A stretch of DNA of 64,000 nucleotides from Verticillium longisporum. Taxonomy: Eukaryota > Ascomycota > Sordariomycetes > Glomerellales > Plectosphaerellaceae. A model generated the notes under the pieces. The model worked only from the letters and a program-made list of their open reading frames with translations. It had not been told where the DNA came from and did not search any database. Shown one piece after another: positions 36,401-50,100 of this stretch (position 1 is the stretch's first letter; every line of letters begins with the position of its first letter). Made by a program: the position numbers and the translations under genes. The stretch covers positions 2,790,001-2,854,000 of the forward strand of contig JAETXT010000008.1 in assembly GCA_019188255.1 (NCBI GenBank), written 5' to 3'.

Positions 36401-39400
36401 AATATGCCGAGTCGCATATCAGCCTCGTTCAACAATTGCGCACCCCGTCGTGGGACCTCTCTCGAGCTGCGTGGTCTCGTAGCGGTCCAGGGGAAGCCAT
36501 TCGGCGCTGGCGCACCAAACCGGGCGTGTGCAGCGCTGTGTGGGCAATACGACCGGACGGTCCACAGCACAATGCGGGATGGAGCAGCACTGAAGTCTGA
36601 TTAGTGATGGTTGGGTCGCCTCGGTCGCTCCCTTGAGTCCCGAACTGTGGCGTTGTGTGGAAAGCAGGCTTTTCCATTGTGGTGAGGTGAGGCAAGCTGA
36701 AGACAGGCAATTGGGTTGCCGCCACTGACGGAATATTGCCAACAAGCGCAGCACGCGCAAGTAATAAAGGGGGTTGTGAAATCAAAGACCCCTTTGAGTC
36801 TTGATCGAGTATTGGTCAGGGCAGATACTGGCTAACGCGATACTAAAATGACCCTCCAGGCGGATCGCCAAGGATGGGCTTGGAGGGGTGGCAGAGGGAA
36901 GAGGGGCCGAAGCTGAGAACCGGGTCGCTGGGTAGCGCATCGATCGAGACCAGCGTCTGCCCGAGTGGTACAACGTTTCCAGCTGCATGCGACGAGACAT
37001 TTAGTTGGAACAGAATGCTGACCTGTCACGATCAGAAATGAGATCGGAAACCGGTGGGCGAGTCCAGGACATGACGCATATGCAGGGAGGGCGTCGTCGA
37101 GGGCGTGAGGAGGGGAGTAGAAAGGGGGGTTTCCCGTGTCCTGTTTCCTGTTTCTTGTTTCCTGTTTCCTGTTTCCTGTTTCCTGTTTCTTGCCGTGGAA
37201 TCTCAGCGTCGATGCACAAGACAGGCTGGCAGATCGCGCTTCTCGTACCCGTCCCATGCCCTTTCCTTTACCCGGACATACCATGTATGGCCTCCGTGTC
37301 GGCATATTTGCTTCCTACGTCAGCGCCCGGTTCGTTGCGGTGTAGGCTATGATGGATAGAATGAGGCGAAGGGGATCAAGTGTTGACTGATCTTGCAGGA
37401 TGACAATCGGATGGATCATCGGCCAACGTGTTCGGAGGGGGGCGAACGTTGCAGCTGTCAATGCCTTCTTGGTCATGCTTGCTGCCCATTGTGATGCATA
37501 TTCCTCCCTGTCGCTCGGGTTGGGGGTTGTCCGTGCCGACTACCGTACGTACATGTACCTTCCCTTATTAGCAGCACAGCAGCGGGGGGTGGGAAATGGG
37601 GCTGCCTGAACTACATGTACTATGTACGGCTGCTCTTTCTTCCCGGGAGACTGGCGGCGTCAAGGCGTCAAGGCTCCGTGGCTCACACCCGGAAGGCACT
37701 GACTGAGTGGGGGTTGAGCAAAGAAGGAATCAAACACTGGACACCATGTGCTCTTACCCACCCCGAAGATGATCGGAAGACCCACTGCCAACGAAAGCCA
37801 CAGCGGCCACCAGTGGCAGTGACGACCCCGCTGCCAACTGCCGCTTGCGAGGCGGCGCCGTTGCCCACTCAAGCCACTCGAGCTCCTGTGCTCCTGCTCC
37901 GTCTTTAGCCCATGAGCGCTCTTGCTGTCACCTGTGTCAGGTACGACTCGAGATATTTGTCACCTTTCTAGCACCATGCCGTGTCTATGGCGACACCCCC
38001 CAGACCTTAGCTGTATCTAAATCCGACGTGGAAAAGATGTTTGGATAGGTAGGTAAGGGAGGGGGGATTTCCCCGGCACAAACAACAGTCCAGTCAGCTC
38101 CTGAGACCTCCATGCCGAAGGATACTACGTCAATAGTACTTCAGCTTCGTCGCTCCAACATCAAGCATCCAGGGGGGGAGGGGATGCTCGACAGGCAGCT
38201 GCCGGGGTGTGCACCCTGGTCCCACGTCGCAAGCTGCCCACCCAAGAGGCGGATCGGAAGTGGCCAGCCACCAATGAGGTCCATGATTACCTCGTAAGTG
38301 ACTCTGACAACTTCCCAAAACTGACAGGTGCATGTGTCAGGGGGCCTGCCGCTCTTGGTGCTGGATTTTCGATCACTTCTCATCCGACGAGACCTGGCCA
38401 TCTTTTCGTGGCCCTTAAGCCGCACGCGTCTGGCTCCCCACGCCCATACCCTCGCCCGCTGACCCGAGATGAAGAAAAGAGAGGCATTCGTTGGGCTGCT
38501 GCGGTGCTAGGGCGGCCAGCGACACCAGCGAAGCTTTGCATGGAGACCGACACGTACAAGTACTCACGAACGCATGCTGGCCACAAGTTGCATGCACCAA
38601 GGGCCGACAGAGTGACCTGTCGACATGACCGTCGACACGCGGGTTACAAGTACAGGCCAAGCCGCAGCGCAGCGATCTGGATCGATCCTTGCATCATGCA
38701 CGTCAAACATTAAAAAAAATGACAACGGGAAGGCAGAGAGCGCAAAGCTGCCCGCGCTCCGATCCCAGTTGAAGGTCCCTCTTCCGACGCTGTTGCCAGG
38801 AGAAGCCAGTCCCAAGTGCCAGGTCGTTGCTCGCCATGAGCCTCTTCCGCCCAGTGTGCCATTATAGCACAATTGGCACCATCAACAAGCACCGTTACCG
38901 CGGAGGCGGAGCCTTGGAGCGACGCCGACTCCATGGGGCGCGAATCCAGCTGGCTGGGTAAGACATAGCGTCGACTCGATCGGTATAGGGCCAACGGAAT
39001 TGTCTGGAACAAGTCCCAAGGCCAGACGCGATCCCCCGGGTTCTTCGCCTACCGAATGAACAAAGGTCCTGAACTAGATTCGGCTGCGGCGATGTGGTGA
39101 ATGGACAACAGCCCGTACCATTCTCGTTCACACCTCCAACGTTAGATCCCGCTCTACCATTCAGTTGGGTCTGTCGGGTGCCGCTTTGCCAGAACATCCG
39201 ACTTGGGGCGCAGGCGCACGAATGTGGCTGTTTGGCTTCAGCGAAACATTCGACACAAACAACAACCGACGCTGATACGCAGCCCCTGACCCAGTACTCC
39301 AGGGGGAGGGGGACTTGGGTTTGGGGGCTCTGGGCTTGGGGCCTCTGGGCTTGGATGGGGAAGAAGGCTGGAGGGGCGCGTGCGTCGTCATCCGGTTTTG

Positions 39401-42400
39401 TTCAAACCGCACGTTGCACACAGCAATGACAGTTGTGAAACAGCCAATCGCAAGCTCCCCTCCCAGCTTGACAACGGAGACATACCCGCCCCAGGCCCGA
39501 CAGGGGACCCAAAAGAATCCCATCTTGGGGGTCTCCGTTCGATCGACAGATCAGCCCAGCCCCAATGACAGATCTGGCCAACCAATCGCATACTCTTGTC
39601 GCCCAGATCTCATCGTCAGCAGCCGCCCACCCGCGTCCCAACAGGCTGCAGCGGTCTTGTGCCCCTCGTGCACTCACTCCTCTTGGGAACGGTGAGCTCC
39701 CAGGCACGACGAGTTTGGGCCTCGTGCTGGTGCTGCTGCCATCAAAAGCGGGATGAGGCAGTACCTTGGGCAGTACCTACCAAGGAGGGTCAATATGTCA
39801 CATATGCCACGACTCGAACCAGGCCGCAATGCGCTCTGTTGCTCGGAACTGGCCTCTTCCTGCCGCAACCTGATTGCCCGTGCTCAACCTTTCATCGCCC
39901 CGGCGGACGTAACATCATCTCACTACGCTGGAATTCAGACAACGCTCGTGGCAGCCGGGATACGACAGCAGAGCTCTCGCAAGAATCCGCCTCGATTAGC
40001 GAGGCGGACATGCCCCCCCGTCCCCAACCCAAAGCACAGAGGTAAGTGACTGCACCAGGAATAATGTCAGTACCGACTGGCTGCCTGCTGTCCAGTCTGT
40101 TCAGGATTGGCACGGAGTCTCGCTCCAAATACGAAGACTCGTGCTGCACTACTCGCCCTGTCAAGGCCTGCACGTCAAGGTTTGATCGACGCCAATCGCA
40201 GCAGAGGATCTCTGGCTTTCGTGGATCATCGTTTTGCCTCCAAGCAAACACTGCCTCGTTGAGCCCACGCAGATTTTTGTTCGACGTACACACCAAGCTT
40301 TCTGATTTCAAATCTCAAAGAGCAGCCTCTGCTCTCTTCCGGTTCAACTACCTCGCCGTGTTTCATCATCAATGTGACATGCCAGGGCCTGGTGGCTCAA
40401 CGTGCAAACATAACTACTCTAGTCCCAGATGCTGCCTAGCTGCTGTCCATGCGAAGCTGAGAGTAATCTTTAAGGGGGAGCATTGGCCAGCGCAGAGAAA
40501 CCTGTCCTGTTTGAGGTGGTGAGGCAAAAGAGATGTCCAGCTCTCGCAGCTACGAAGACATCCGGTGACAGGAGTGCACTGGCCGGGCGGTGCGCATCAT
40601 GCCCCAACAACTTGCTTGGCCCAACACCGACGGATCTTTCAAAACCTGCAATGCAAGATTGCCTCGGCGAACGGATTGATTCGAGCGGCGGCTCGTGTCA
40701 CGTCGGTGGCGGGACCCGAAGCCGTTTTAGCGCTCTTAACGTTCAGTCCAAGCTGTCGAACTCTGCTGCACAAAGTACGAACCACTGGGGTTCTACTCGT
40801 TTTAGGGATGGGACGACCATGAGACCTCTTTCACTCCCATGATACCATCAAGCCTGAGGTGATGTCCTCCCAGGCCGAGACATGGCCGCGAACAAAGGGC
40901 AAATCGACGGAAATCTTTCCCTCGGTCATCAAAGCCGTGTACGCTGTCGATCATCCTCTATCCACTATGAGTTCGCATCGCGCGCACTTGGCAAACCGGG
41001 GCGAGTCGGGGGACGAAAGGGCGCGCAGCCAGGCAGAGTGAGTGGTCACTTTCTTTCCCTTGAGCATCAGGCACTCGATACGCATGTCCATTCCTTCAAC
41101 AGGCAGTGGTTTCCATGGTGTGTCTGTTCTGGGCGCGGCATTACATGTGGTTCGGGCAGGCGAGGCGGCATTACAGCCGGGGTGCTGGACGAATGACCTG
41201 ACCAGGGACACCGTCCACCGACGTGATGGATGACCATGAGGTGCGTTGCATATTTGTGCGAAATAGTACAATGGCTCATGTTGTAGTGCAGATGAATATC
41301 TTATCCATCGCCCACTCGTCCCCCCTCTCGATTAGACGCAGGTCGCCCACCCCTTCATCGGGCAATTTCATCTACGCAACCGCCTTGGCCTTCCTTGCCC
41401 AGGGCCACGGCCGGGTCCAGGGTCAGGTCCTTGGACCCAGGTCGCCCGGTGCCAAGCGACCCCTGCCCACCGGCCAGACACATCGACACGCCCTGAGAAC
41501 GAGACACGCCCCCCTCTCCCTTAGTGGCTGTTCGTGTCACTGATGGTGGCCCCTAGTGTTTCTGCCATCTTTCCACTCTGCTTCTTGAGCCCACCCTATC
41601 CCCGTGTCGTCCTTGCGCAGCTCTTCGGACCCCTATCCCTGCCCCTGTCTCCCCTCTGCTGGCACGTCCCAGTGCTACCACGATCCCAGCCTAGGCTGCC
41701 CGCTGCCCGCCAGCAGGAACGCCACTCAAAGCATCCTAAGCCTAAAGCCTGCCGTGGTGGGAAACTCAGGGCTCTCGCGGTGGGTTGTCTTGTCTCTGGT
41801 ATTCTCGGCTTCTTACTCGCGCCCTGATCGACCTGTTGCCAGATCATCCCAGCCCATGCCTCGCAGTCTCGGGCCTCTTCAGGTTTAGTTGCGTCCCCCA
41901 ACGTTAGGTTAGGTAGAACTGTGCTCCCCACAAGACCTGAGTCCATCTCGACCGGTGCCCGCCTCTGCCCGCTCTTCATACCACCTGAGGGTACCACTGA
42001 CTGTGGAGCACCAGAGGGCCCCTCCCCTTTCCCCCACCTGCACTTTACTTAGAAAGGCGTTAAGCCATCATGGGCAGTGCACTTCCTTCTTCAGTTCGGT
42101 TTCTTCACGACAAGCACACGCTCCCACGCTGGTCACGGTCCGATTCACCTCAGGTGGTACTTTGCTAGTCGAATACTCTTTTCGTCTGAGCTCTGCTCAT
42201 GTCAGTTTCACTATTCACAGTGGACCATCTCAATTTGTCAAGGTTGACCTCTCGCTAGGTCCCCTCCTAGATACCTGCTACCCACTTCCTCTTTGGGCCT
42301 CCCATCTGTGCGCCGGCTCCTTGGTCCTGCTCAAGCTCGCCGGCCATCCTACCTCCCGAGAGGGCCACTTGAATTTACAAAAGGAAAAGCCATCCCACCT

Positions 42401-42635
42401 CGTGCTGTCACGTCCTGATATCAACCATCTTGTTGCCACGACATCGGCCCAGACACACCGTATTCTTATACCAACGATACCCCATAACCACACGTCAACC
42501 ATCCCGTCAACATATACAGGACGAGACAGCAACGCCGGACGCCACACCTCTTCTCGCCACGAGCAGCGCTGCTTCACACACTGAACTGCGCCCTTCCGCT
42601 GTGCGGAACCTCAATCACCAGTTTCATAGTCGGTT
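27500..42635. other. 15-kb gene-poor region upstream of the homeobox gene
   Basis: No family could be recognised on either strand. Many open frames of 60-260 codons exist, the longest at 31992-32765 (+) and 30778-31419 (-), but they lack motifs, often lack an ATG and overlap each other. A relatively AT-rich patch spans about 27.9-29.5 kb. Repeats are few: GGAC/GGAT tetramers at about 30255-30282, GGGT/GGAT at about 32248-32272, and a 7-bp minisatellite at 37141-37189. It may hold regulatory DNA or long non-coding transcripts, or lineage-specific genes that I cannot recognise. Confidence 0.5.
37141..37189. repeat. 7-bp minisatellite, seven copies
   Basis: Seven tandem units of CTGTTTC, the third with a C-to-T change, followed by a diverged copy. 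No coding context. Confidence 0.88.
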
Positions 42636-44180
42636 ATGGGATTTAGTCCTTCGTGGCCTGCCCAGTTCACTGCACCTCCAACCACATCTTCTTCCCACGC
42701 ACAGCAGCCCAGCATGTCGATGCTCGCCATGGCTGCCCCCTCCCAACATGCAGGCTTCAAGAGAGAGTACCCCTGGGACAATGGCAGCTCGATGGAGTAT
42801 GTACCACACTCTCGGCCCCAACCCGACAGGATCGAGCTGCCCTCCATTCGCCAGGTTCGTTCGTTGCTTCCGCCCTGACCATGCGGACTTGTTTTGCTCA
42901 CTTAAGTTCAAGGCGTTCCCAGAAATCAAGCTGCGTCTCCAGCCTCCAGAGGCACCCGCCAGGACGACATCCTCAACTACTTCGCCGGTTGTCGGTCTTG
43001 CGGGAGTAATGACTCCCCCAGAATACATACACTCGCCAAGCTCGGCGTCCAACAAGCGCCGCCGACTGTCAGTAGAAGATGAACAGGACAGAGAGAGAGT
43101 CAACCGAGTTCCACGGGCGTACGAGAACCAGGGCCAAGCACATCACCAAAGGCAGCTGTCCCCTCAACGGACACTACCCGGGCCACCAAACGATGGCTGG
43201 GCGACATCGGCAAGGACAAGCCCTTACGCAGCACACGCCCCGATGCCTCCTATGCGTCAAGCAGTCCCCATGGAAGTGTACGACCGCCAGGAACACCGCC
43301 CCACACTTCCCAGTCTGCCTCACATGGCTTTGGATCGCGAGCCTATGCACATGCAGCGGCAACGGGGGCATTCGAGCGAGGAGTTCCAACCCATCAGGGC
43401 AGCAGCAGGCATGGCCATGCCCAACGCTCCGGGGATGGAGACCGCACCAGCCTACCGAGCAGGAGGCTATCCTTACAGCTATCATCACTCCAACCGGGCC
43501 CAGTCCCTCTCCCTGGGAGCCATCGCACCCTTTGACCGCACACCATTCTCATCAGCTGCCCCAGGTTTCAACCCGCACTACCAGGACCTCATGAGGCTAG
43601 GTGAGCTGGGTGGCATGGGCATGCATGGCGATAACAAACAGCGCAAGCGTCGTGGCAACCTTCCAAAGGAGACCACAGACAAGCTCAGGGCGTGGTTTGT
43701 TGCCCACCTTCAGCATCCGTATCCCACGGAGGATGAGAAGCAGGATCTGATGCGCCAGACTGGTCTGCAAATGAGTGAGTGACTTCCCCCCTTTTCCGTA
43801 CCGAAATGACCCTTAAATCCGGCGCTTGTAAACCCACCGGTCCCGACCCGTCGGAGCGCCCCTCGAACCTTCTTTCTTTGTAGGAGAGCGCTGGACATCA
43901 AGGCTAATACGTCTCCCTCTCACCAGACCAAATTTCCAACTGGTTCATCAATGCTCGCCGTCGCCAGCTGCCCGCCATGATCAACAATGCCCGCGCCGAG
44001 TCGGATGCCACGTCCGGTCGGGCGGGTACGGAGTCTGGCAAGATCCTGCCGTCCACGGAGCGCGGAGAGGGTGGCAGGGCCAGTGTGCCTCTCAGTGATG
44101 GCGAGGCCAGCCACTACGAGGAAGACCTTGAAACTCTGCAGCAGCGTCACGTTGCGCACATCAAGAGGGGAAGCGTATGA
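42636..44180 (+). CDS. TALE-class homeobox transcription factor
   Basis: Three exons (42636-42854, 42907-43774, 43927-44180) encode 446 residues; introns are 52 and 152 nt. The homeodomain lies at about residues 316-380 (KQRKRRGNLPKETTDKLRAW, then PYPTEDEK, then NQISNWFINARRRQLP). The Pro-Tyr-Pro three-residue loop extension between helices 1 and 2 and the WFINARRR recognition helix mark the TALE/KN class. The second intron splits helix 3. The long N-terminal part is Pro/Ser/Met-rich with a basic patch (NKRRRLS), as in fungal PAH1-like regulators of conidiation and hyphal branching. It should act in the nucleus, but which fungal paralog it is cannot be settled by eye. It is the only recognisable gene in about 25 kb. 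Confidence 0.93.
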
Positions 44181-47100
44181 TGCAGGACCTCGCCAGTAAA
44201 GACGAGTACGAGAATTTGTGTTTGATTTTGATCATTTCAACAGCGGAAGCTTGTATAATCAGCGAGGCTCCTAAGGAGCTGGTCTGCACAACCTAATACT
44301 CTATAACTGTTTATATCTCTTTATATCTCTGGCCAGGCGGCGTATTCTTCACAAGGCAACAAACGCGGATGGAGTTTTTCAAGGGGAAAGCAGTGTATGG
44401 CACAAAAGGGGGCTTCTGATGGCTGGCGGACCCTTGCCCAGGGGGCGGACACGGGAGGACAGTCACGATACACATGATATGTTGAGCGATGGTTTGCTAT
44501 ATTAGTTAGACCTCAAGAAGGAACCAGGTTGCTAGAAAGAATGCCACAGATGGCTTTTTGGAATCGTACTCGCGCTCTCTGCACATATGACGAATATCAC
44601 GATGAAACCACTACACCCCACGATCCAGATCCCAAGTCAGCCGCAGGCCAACGAGTCATTAATACGGCCCAGCGAGCAACACAACGACACGAGCAGAAGA
44701 AGGGGCAGAGAGGGGGGTTCGGAAACGGGGTGGGCCGAAAGTCAACATGACACCAGTCCGGTGGTACCTCCTCTACCCAGCGGCGTGTCTACAACCGGTC
44801 CTAGAACCACCAAGCCGGCGCCTAAGCCGTTGACGGAGAGGGCCCCTCGCCTCCTCTAATGACGAGGAGGCTACTGACGAAGGGACCTACATGTCCTATT
44901 CTTATCTTCGCGTCCCATGACGGCAGTGGTGCCTCCCATTAGCGTCCGGCGGTCCAGCTCCCTCGCCGACACCCCCTTAACGGCATGCCAGGGCGCGTCT
45001 TCCGCCCGGCTGTCGGGAGCTTTGCTCGTCCAACCAGCTCGCCAGCTATTCCTCGCCCTCTCTCTCTACGCGGCACTTTGAAAGAGATGGGACAGGATCC
45101 CTAGGCTGCCTCGGGACTGGCACGAACATGAACAGTCCCCTCACAACACAAGAGTGCATTTCTCGCCCTCGCCCTCGCCCACCCCCCCCCTTTGTGCTAT
45201 TCCGCCGCTCAGTGGAGCCGCTGGGTGCTCGGTCACTTTTTTTCTTACGCTTCCCTCCTTGTCTTGTACTGCCTGCCCCCCCCAGTGGCATGGTTGGAGG
45301 ATGAAGGGGGAGGGGGGTGCGTGCTCCCCAGGAGAGCTGTGAGTACCATTGTCTACGTTTCTCAGCATGAGACTGACCGCCTCTCTGACATCTCTCCCTC
45401 GCTGTGCTCTTTCCCTGCCCGCCCCCTTTAAGCCACCACCCGGCGCCCCCTGATGAAACAGTAACACGGGGTGAGAGGTGGGAAAAAAGAAGGCAATGGC
45501 CATGTTGGTGACTTTTGTGTCAGGAATGCTGCCAAGCGCCGTCTCTCCTCACTGGCCCGCGCCACTACCATCACCTACCCACGCCCCCCCTCCCCATTCT
45601 CCTACCACGCCGTGTGGCAGGCAGGGCTTGGTGATCGGACGGGAGGGCACATGCACAGGAAGAAGCAACGTTTGCTGAGGGAAAACTGGGTCGGGGGCGC
45701 GCAAGGCGTTTAGGCAGGGCACGCACAGAGCTGGTAACGCTCGTAGAGAAGGGGGGGGGCCTCCAACAACGCTGGTTGAAAACTCCCATGGTGAAGGGGA
45801 GCAGCTGTCACCTACGCAGCCCTCTCACGGGACAGCGAGTGAGACACGACAGAGCGGGAACGGCGGCCGCCGCTGAGAGGGCGTGATACCCAGGGTGCTG
45901 GAAGATGGGGAGGGACGACGGCCGGCCGCGGAAGGGAAACGGCATGGCCTTTTTTTTTTCTTTGGGGCTTTGGGCTTTGGCAGTTCTTTGGAGGGTCTCG
46001 CTGAATTACTGCAACGGGTTGGTCTGCCTGACTGCCTGCGAGGTTTCCCCGAAAATGGGGCGGAGGGTGGTGGGAGGTAAGGTTTGGGAAGAAAAACCTG
46101 CCAGACGAGGGAGTCTTGGTGCTGCTGGATCAGCAAGTGACAGGTCCAGTAACAGGTCTTGGCAGACATCAAGGGAAGCACGGATCGGAGGCAGAAACAA
46201 AATGGCGCGGGTGGCGAGACGGGGGAAACGAGCACAAGACACTGGCACGGACAGTGATGGGCGCGCGGACGTCGAGAGATGTGTGAGAAGGGGGCGAAAA
46301 GGGACGTGAGGTGTGGCAATGGGGTTGACTGAGAGGCGGAGGGGCGTGTGTCTTGTGTCTATATATGTGTGTGTACGGTGACAGGAGGAGCATGTTGAAA
46401 TACATGCCAGTAGAGCGGCCTCCAGGAGAAGAGAAGGGCGGTGGAGGTATGTATCGTGGCGTGGCTGCGCTGTCGCAGAAACATCGCAGGCCACGCATGC
46501 GGGCACGCAGAGTAGCATCACATCACGAACGCAAAGGCATGTAGCCGTCACAAAGGTAGGACGAAACAGGAGATCGGGTGGCGTGGGCCTTTGTGGGTGA
46601 TTAGGTTACTAGCTACAGACCTGAGGCCAAAGCTACCGTCACTTGGCTCGTTCCTCCTCTACAATATACGTGCCTGCTTCAGGTCAGAGGGTCCTACTTG
46701 CTAGGACCATCCCATCCTTTCCAGGAGGACAGACAGACCGTTGTCACGGAACCAGAACTAGACATCAAGTGGGCTCGCCCAACCTGTCGTCATCCGCTTG
46801 GGACGATCTCTCTTGACCGATGATGGGGTCTGGAGACAGATAAAAAGGGGCAACTAACGAACCTAACCAAATACATGGCGTCCTGAGGTGTTGTACAAGA
46901 ACTTTCAATGTTGTTCGTCTATCATGGCTCACGCCAGTCGAATAATGAACACGGATTACTGTGATTCAGCTCGAGACATATCGCATGCCAGTCTTCGTAT
47001 GCAAAACTACTTCTCTTTGTAGACTTGGCGTGAAGCAATGGAGACTGGTCCATCAAGTAGTACCCTTCGTATTGATAACAATCAACAGCCACTTGCTTCC

Positions 47101-50100
47101 ATTTAGTGCCGGGAGTGGTGGGCAGCAGATTCAACATGGGCACATACTCATGTCGGCTAGGGCAATGTCAGTGTGGGTAGGCAGTTCCATATCCGGTGAG
47201 ATTATGCAAAGTCTTTGGGGCAGCTGGCAGCTCATGCTTGGAATGGCAATCGATGCGGGGGGTTTGTGACGGGCCTTGACGGCTCGAACAATGATCAACC
47301 TCCTATGGCGGACAAAGCGTTAGGGCAACAGTCAGCGGATACAGAACATCGGCCGAGACAAAATTGGCACCGTTGAGGCGGTGGACTCGTGGTCATGCAC
47401 TTGGGTCCAGATTTGGATGAGATGAAAGGCGGCCTTTCTTCCATGCTATGGTCCTGTTCGTCGAGGGGCAATCGAACATTGATTTACAAGGGGACAGTGT
47501 GACTGGACTGTGGATAGACCATGCCGGCCTCGCGGCCGTCAAATCTTGATCACGAGATATCTTCGGGCCCAGGTCCCCTTCTGCATGCTGAGGATGTCAC
47601 GGGAGACGAGGCATATCGATGAGAACTGGTTGAGGTTGCGTAAGAAGCACATGTAAGAAGGTGTGCGGTCCAGGATGTTTGGAAGTTTATCTCTGAAAAG
47701 GCCCGGCTGCACATTGGCAACAGGGTCTGCCTAGATGGGGCTAGGCACGGCACTGCATTTTATGCAAAGGATCGATATCCGATGTGTACAGGACGAGGCC
47801 AACCAGGGCCCCTAATCCCAGGAGGGTGGGCGATGCATCATGCCGATCTCTTCCTTGCTCTCTCCTGTACATGTATGATAGAAGCTCAGGAAGACCAGCC
47901 TAGCAGGCCTAGCAGAGGAAGGGCAGGTGTCATGACGGATGCCGGAGACGGGCCTTCGACTCTGTCTGGAAGGTCACAACGAAGGCGTGGAGTAGCGCTG
48001 CTGATCCAAGAGTCAGACGTCAAGGCTAAGACCAGTAGATGCTGTCCCGTGCTTGGACGTTGCCGCTGCCAGGGCTGCCAGGCTGCAAGAGGCCAGGTTA
48101 GGATGGGATGGATGGAGATGGGGCCGGGACTGGCTGGCTGGGATTGGGGCGGGAGTGCAGCCCGGCCGTCGGCACATCTGCAAGGAGCTAAAGGAGCCGG
48201 AGTAAGCGGAGGCAGAGAGAGGCCTGTAGCACTCGAATCGTTGCTTGCTTGGGCCCTATTGTGCCATGCTGATCGTCCGGCACCGCACTGGCCTGGCCCT
48301 GGGGGGAACAGGTCATCGACCGCTGGGTGCTGGACTGGCAAGTCGCTGACTTGTGGTCGGGGGCGCCCATCTTTGGAGGCTGAACATTGATTGCTGTTGA
48401 GACGGAGGGAATCGAGTCGCAAAACCTTGCAAAGCTCTCAATGGGTCTCACGGAATGTGGGTTGCATGTGCCGATCAGTCAGAGACGTGGGAATTAAACG
48501 GATAGTGGAAGATCCGCAGGGCGTGTGTGCGTGCCATCCGAGACAAGACAGCGGTTTGTCTTGATTGAGGTCGGTCTAGATTGGTTTCTCCAACCTTGGA
48601 AATAGTTTCGGAGGCGTTCGACGAAGCCTCGTGGCGGCGCACCAGGGCTCAACGATGAGCTCGACCGTGTTGGGGGAACGATGAACATTTGGCTGACTCG
48701 AGGTGATCGTCAGCCGAGGGATTGGGGATGACCATGATACTTGCCCAGATCGTCGTCATTTTTCTTCAGCTCTGGCCGGTGACCCGTCAGCATCCCATTG
48801 ATGGCCAGTGCCTAGACAAAGGACGACCGAAAGGGGGAGGATGGCGCAGTTTGGTGGCTGGGGCCGGACCTCGAGGATTTTCAATGGGTTCGGTGCCCGC
48901 TGCCGAGGAATTTCGGCCTGTGGTGTGCGTGTCTCGTGCTCGTGCTAAACAGTTGTGTGCCGCTGCTGGTCGGTGGTTTGGCCCATGCTGTGCTGTGCGG
49001 CCATGAGCGAGCGAAACCCACACCCAATCTGATGCAGCTCCAGCTGTCAAAGCATTGACTTCCTTGGGGTGACAGGCCGAGGTGCGGTATGGTGCGGACT
49101 TCCTGGGATGGACCGGGCCACGTCGTCCTTTAGCGGGCTGTACGTCAAAGGGGTAACGGAGGGCGTACATTTGCTAGTACATGGTACTATGTAAGTCTGC
49201 AGGCAGGTGAGGTGTGGGCGTAAGCATAGGGAGTAGTGTCGAAGTGCATCGCGGGAATCCCTGGTTCGTCTGGATAGCCTGTACCTGTCTTGTCGCTCGA
49301 AAGCACGATGTTGGGTTAAGACGGTAGGAATGAAGTGGAATGAGGAGCCCCTTGGTCTCGATTTCGATTCGATGGCCCGACGGGTACCGAGTCGTTGAGG
49401 CAGCATCGTTCGTGGCTCGTGCGGGGGCAGGTGCAGCCGGCAGGGATAGATACACACTCACCCTACCTGCCTTGCCTGCTTGCCTGCTTGCCTGCCTACC
49501 CATGCTACCGCTGCCTACGATACCCTGGGTAGGTGCCCTGCGTTGCCGGAAAATCAGTGGGGCGTGGGACGTTCCTGACCAAGAGGGGGATGGGGAGAAA
49601 CAGTGGGCGCACGGGTTCTTCCTTCCCAGACAGGGCCGCGGTGGGCACCGGCCGTGATCAGGGCCGGCGGATCAGGGCTTTCAGGGCATTCCATGACAAT
49701 GGGTACAGGGCAGGGGGGGGGCGTGAACGGCGGCGATCGCTGGAAGGCGCGGTACTTGGGGCGTTTGGGGCAGGCACCCTGGGCACCCTGGACACTGGCC
49801 CGAGTCGCCATGGATTCCACCCAATCATGCCTGCTCTTAGCCGATCTGCCCCCCGGCCACCGCTAACACGACACATCGGAAAGTGTTATTTCTCCCATGT
49901 TGACCTCCGTCCGTCTCCCCAAGCTGGACCCATCGTGCGTCACAACCTGGCCTTACCAGCTTGCCCCCTTCTACAGTACATGTACCACCCTAACCACCAA
50001 AAACAACCTCTGCGCTAATTCCACGACGGTGCGAAATGTCGGAAATTTCTGCCCCCATCTTGGATGTTTTGGCGTCGTTTCTCCCCCCAGTCCGTCCACC

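Noticed and set aside
39790..39830. Possible minus-strand tRNA T-arm (GGTTCGAGTC)
   Set aside because: The flanking bases do not pair into a T-stem or acceptor stem, and no anticodon arm is visible.
42430..42906. Alternative 450-codon homeobox frame reading through intron 1
   Set aside because: It begins at a non-ATG codon and requires retention of a 52-nt intron with good boundaries. The spliced model from ATG 42636 is simpler.
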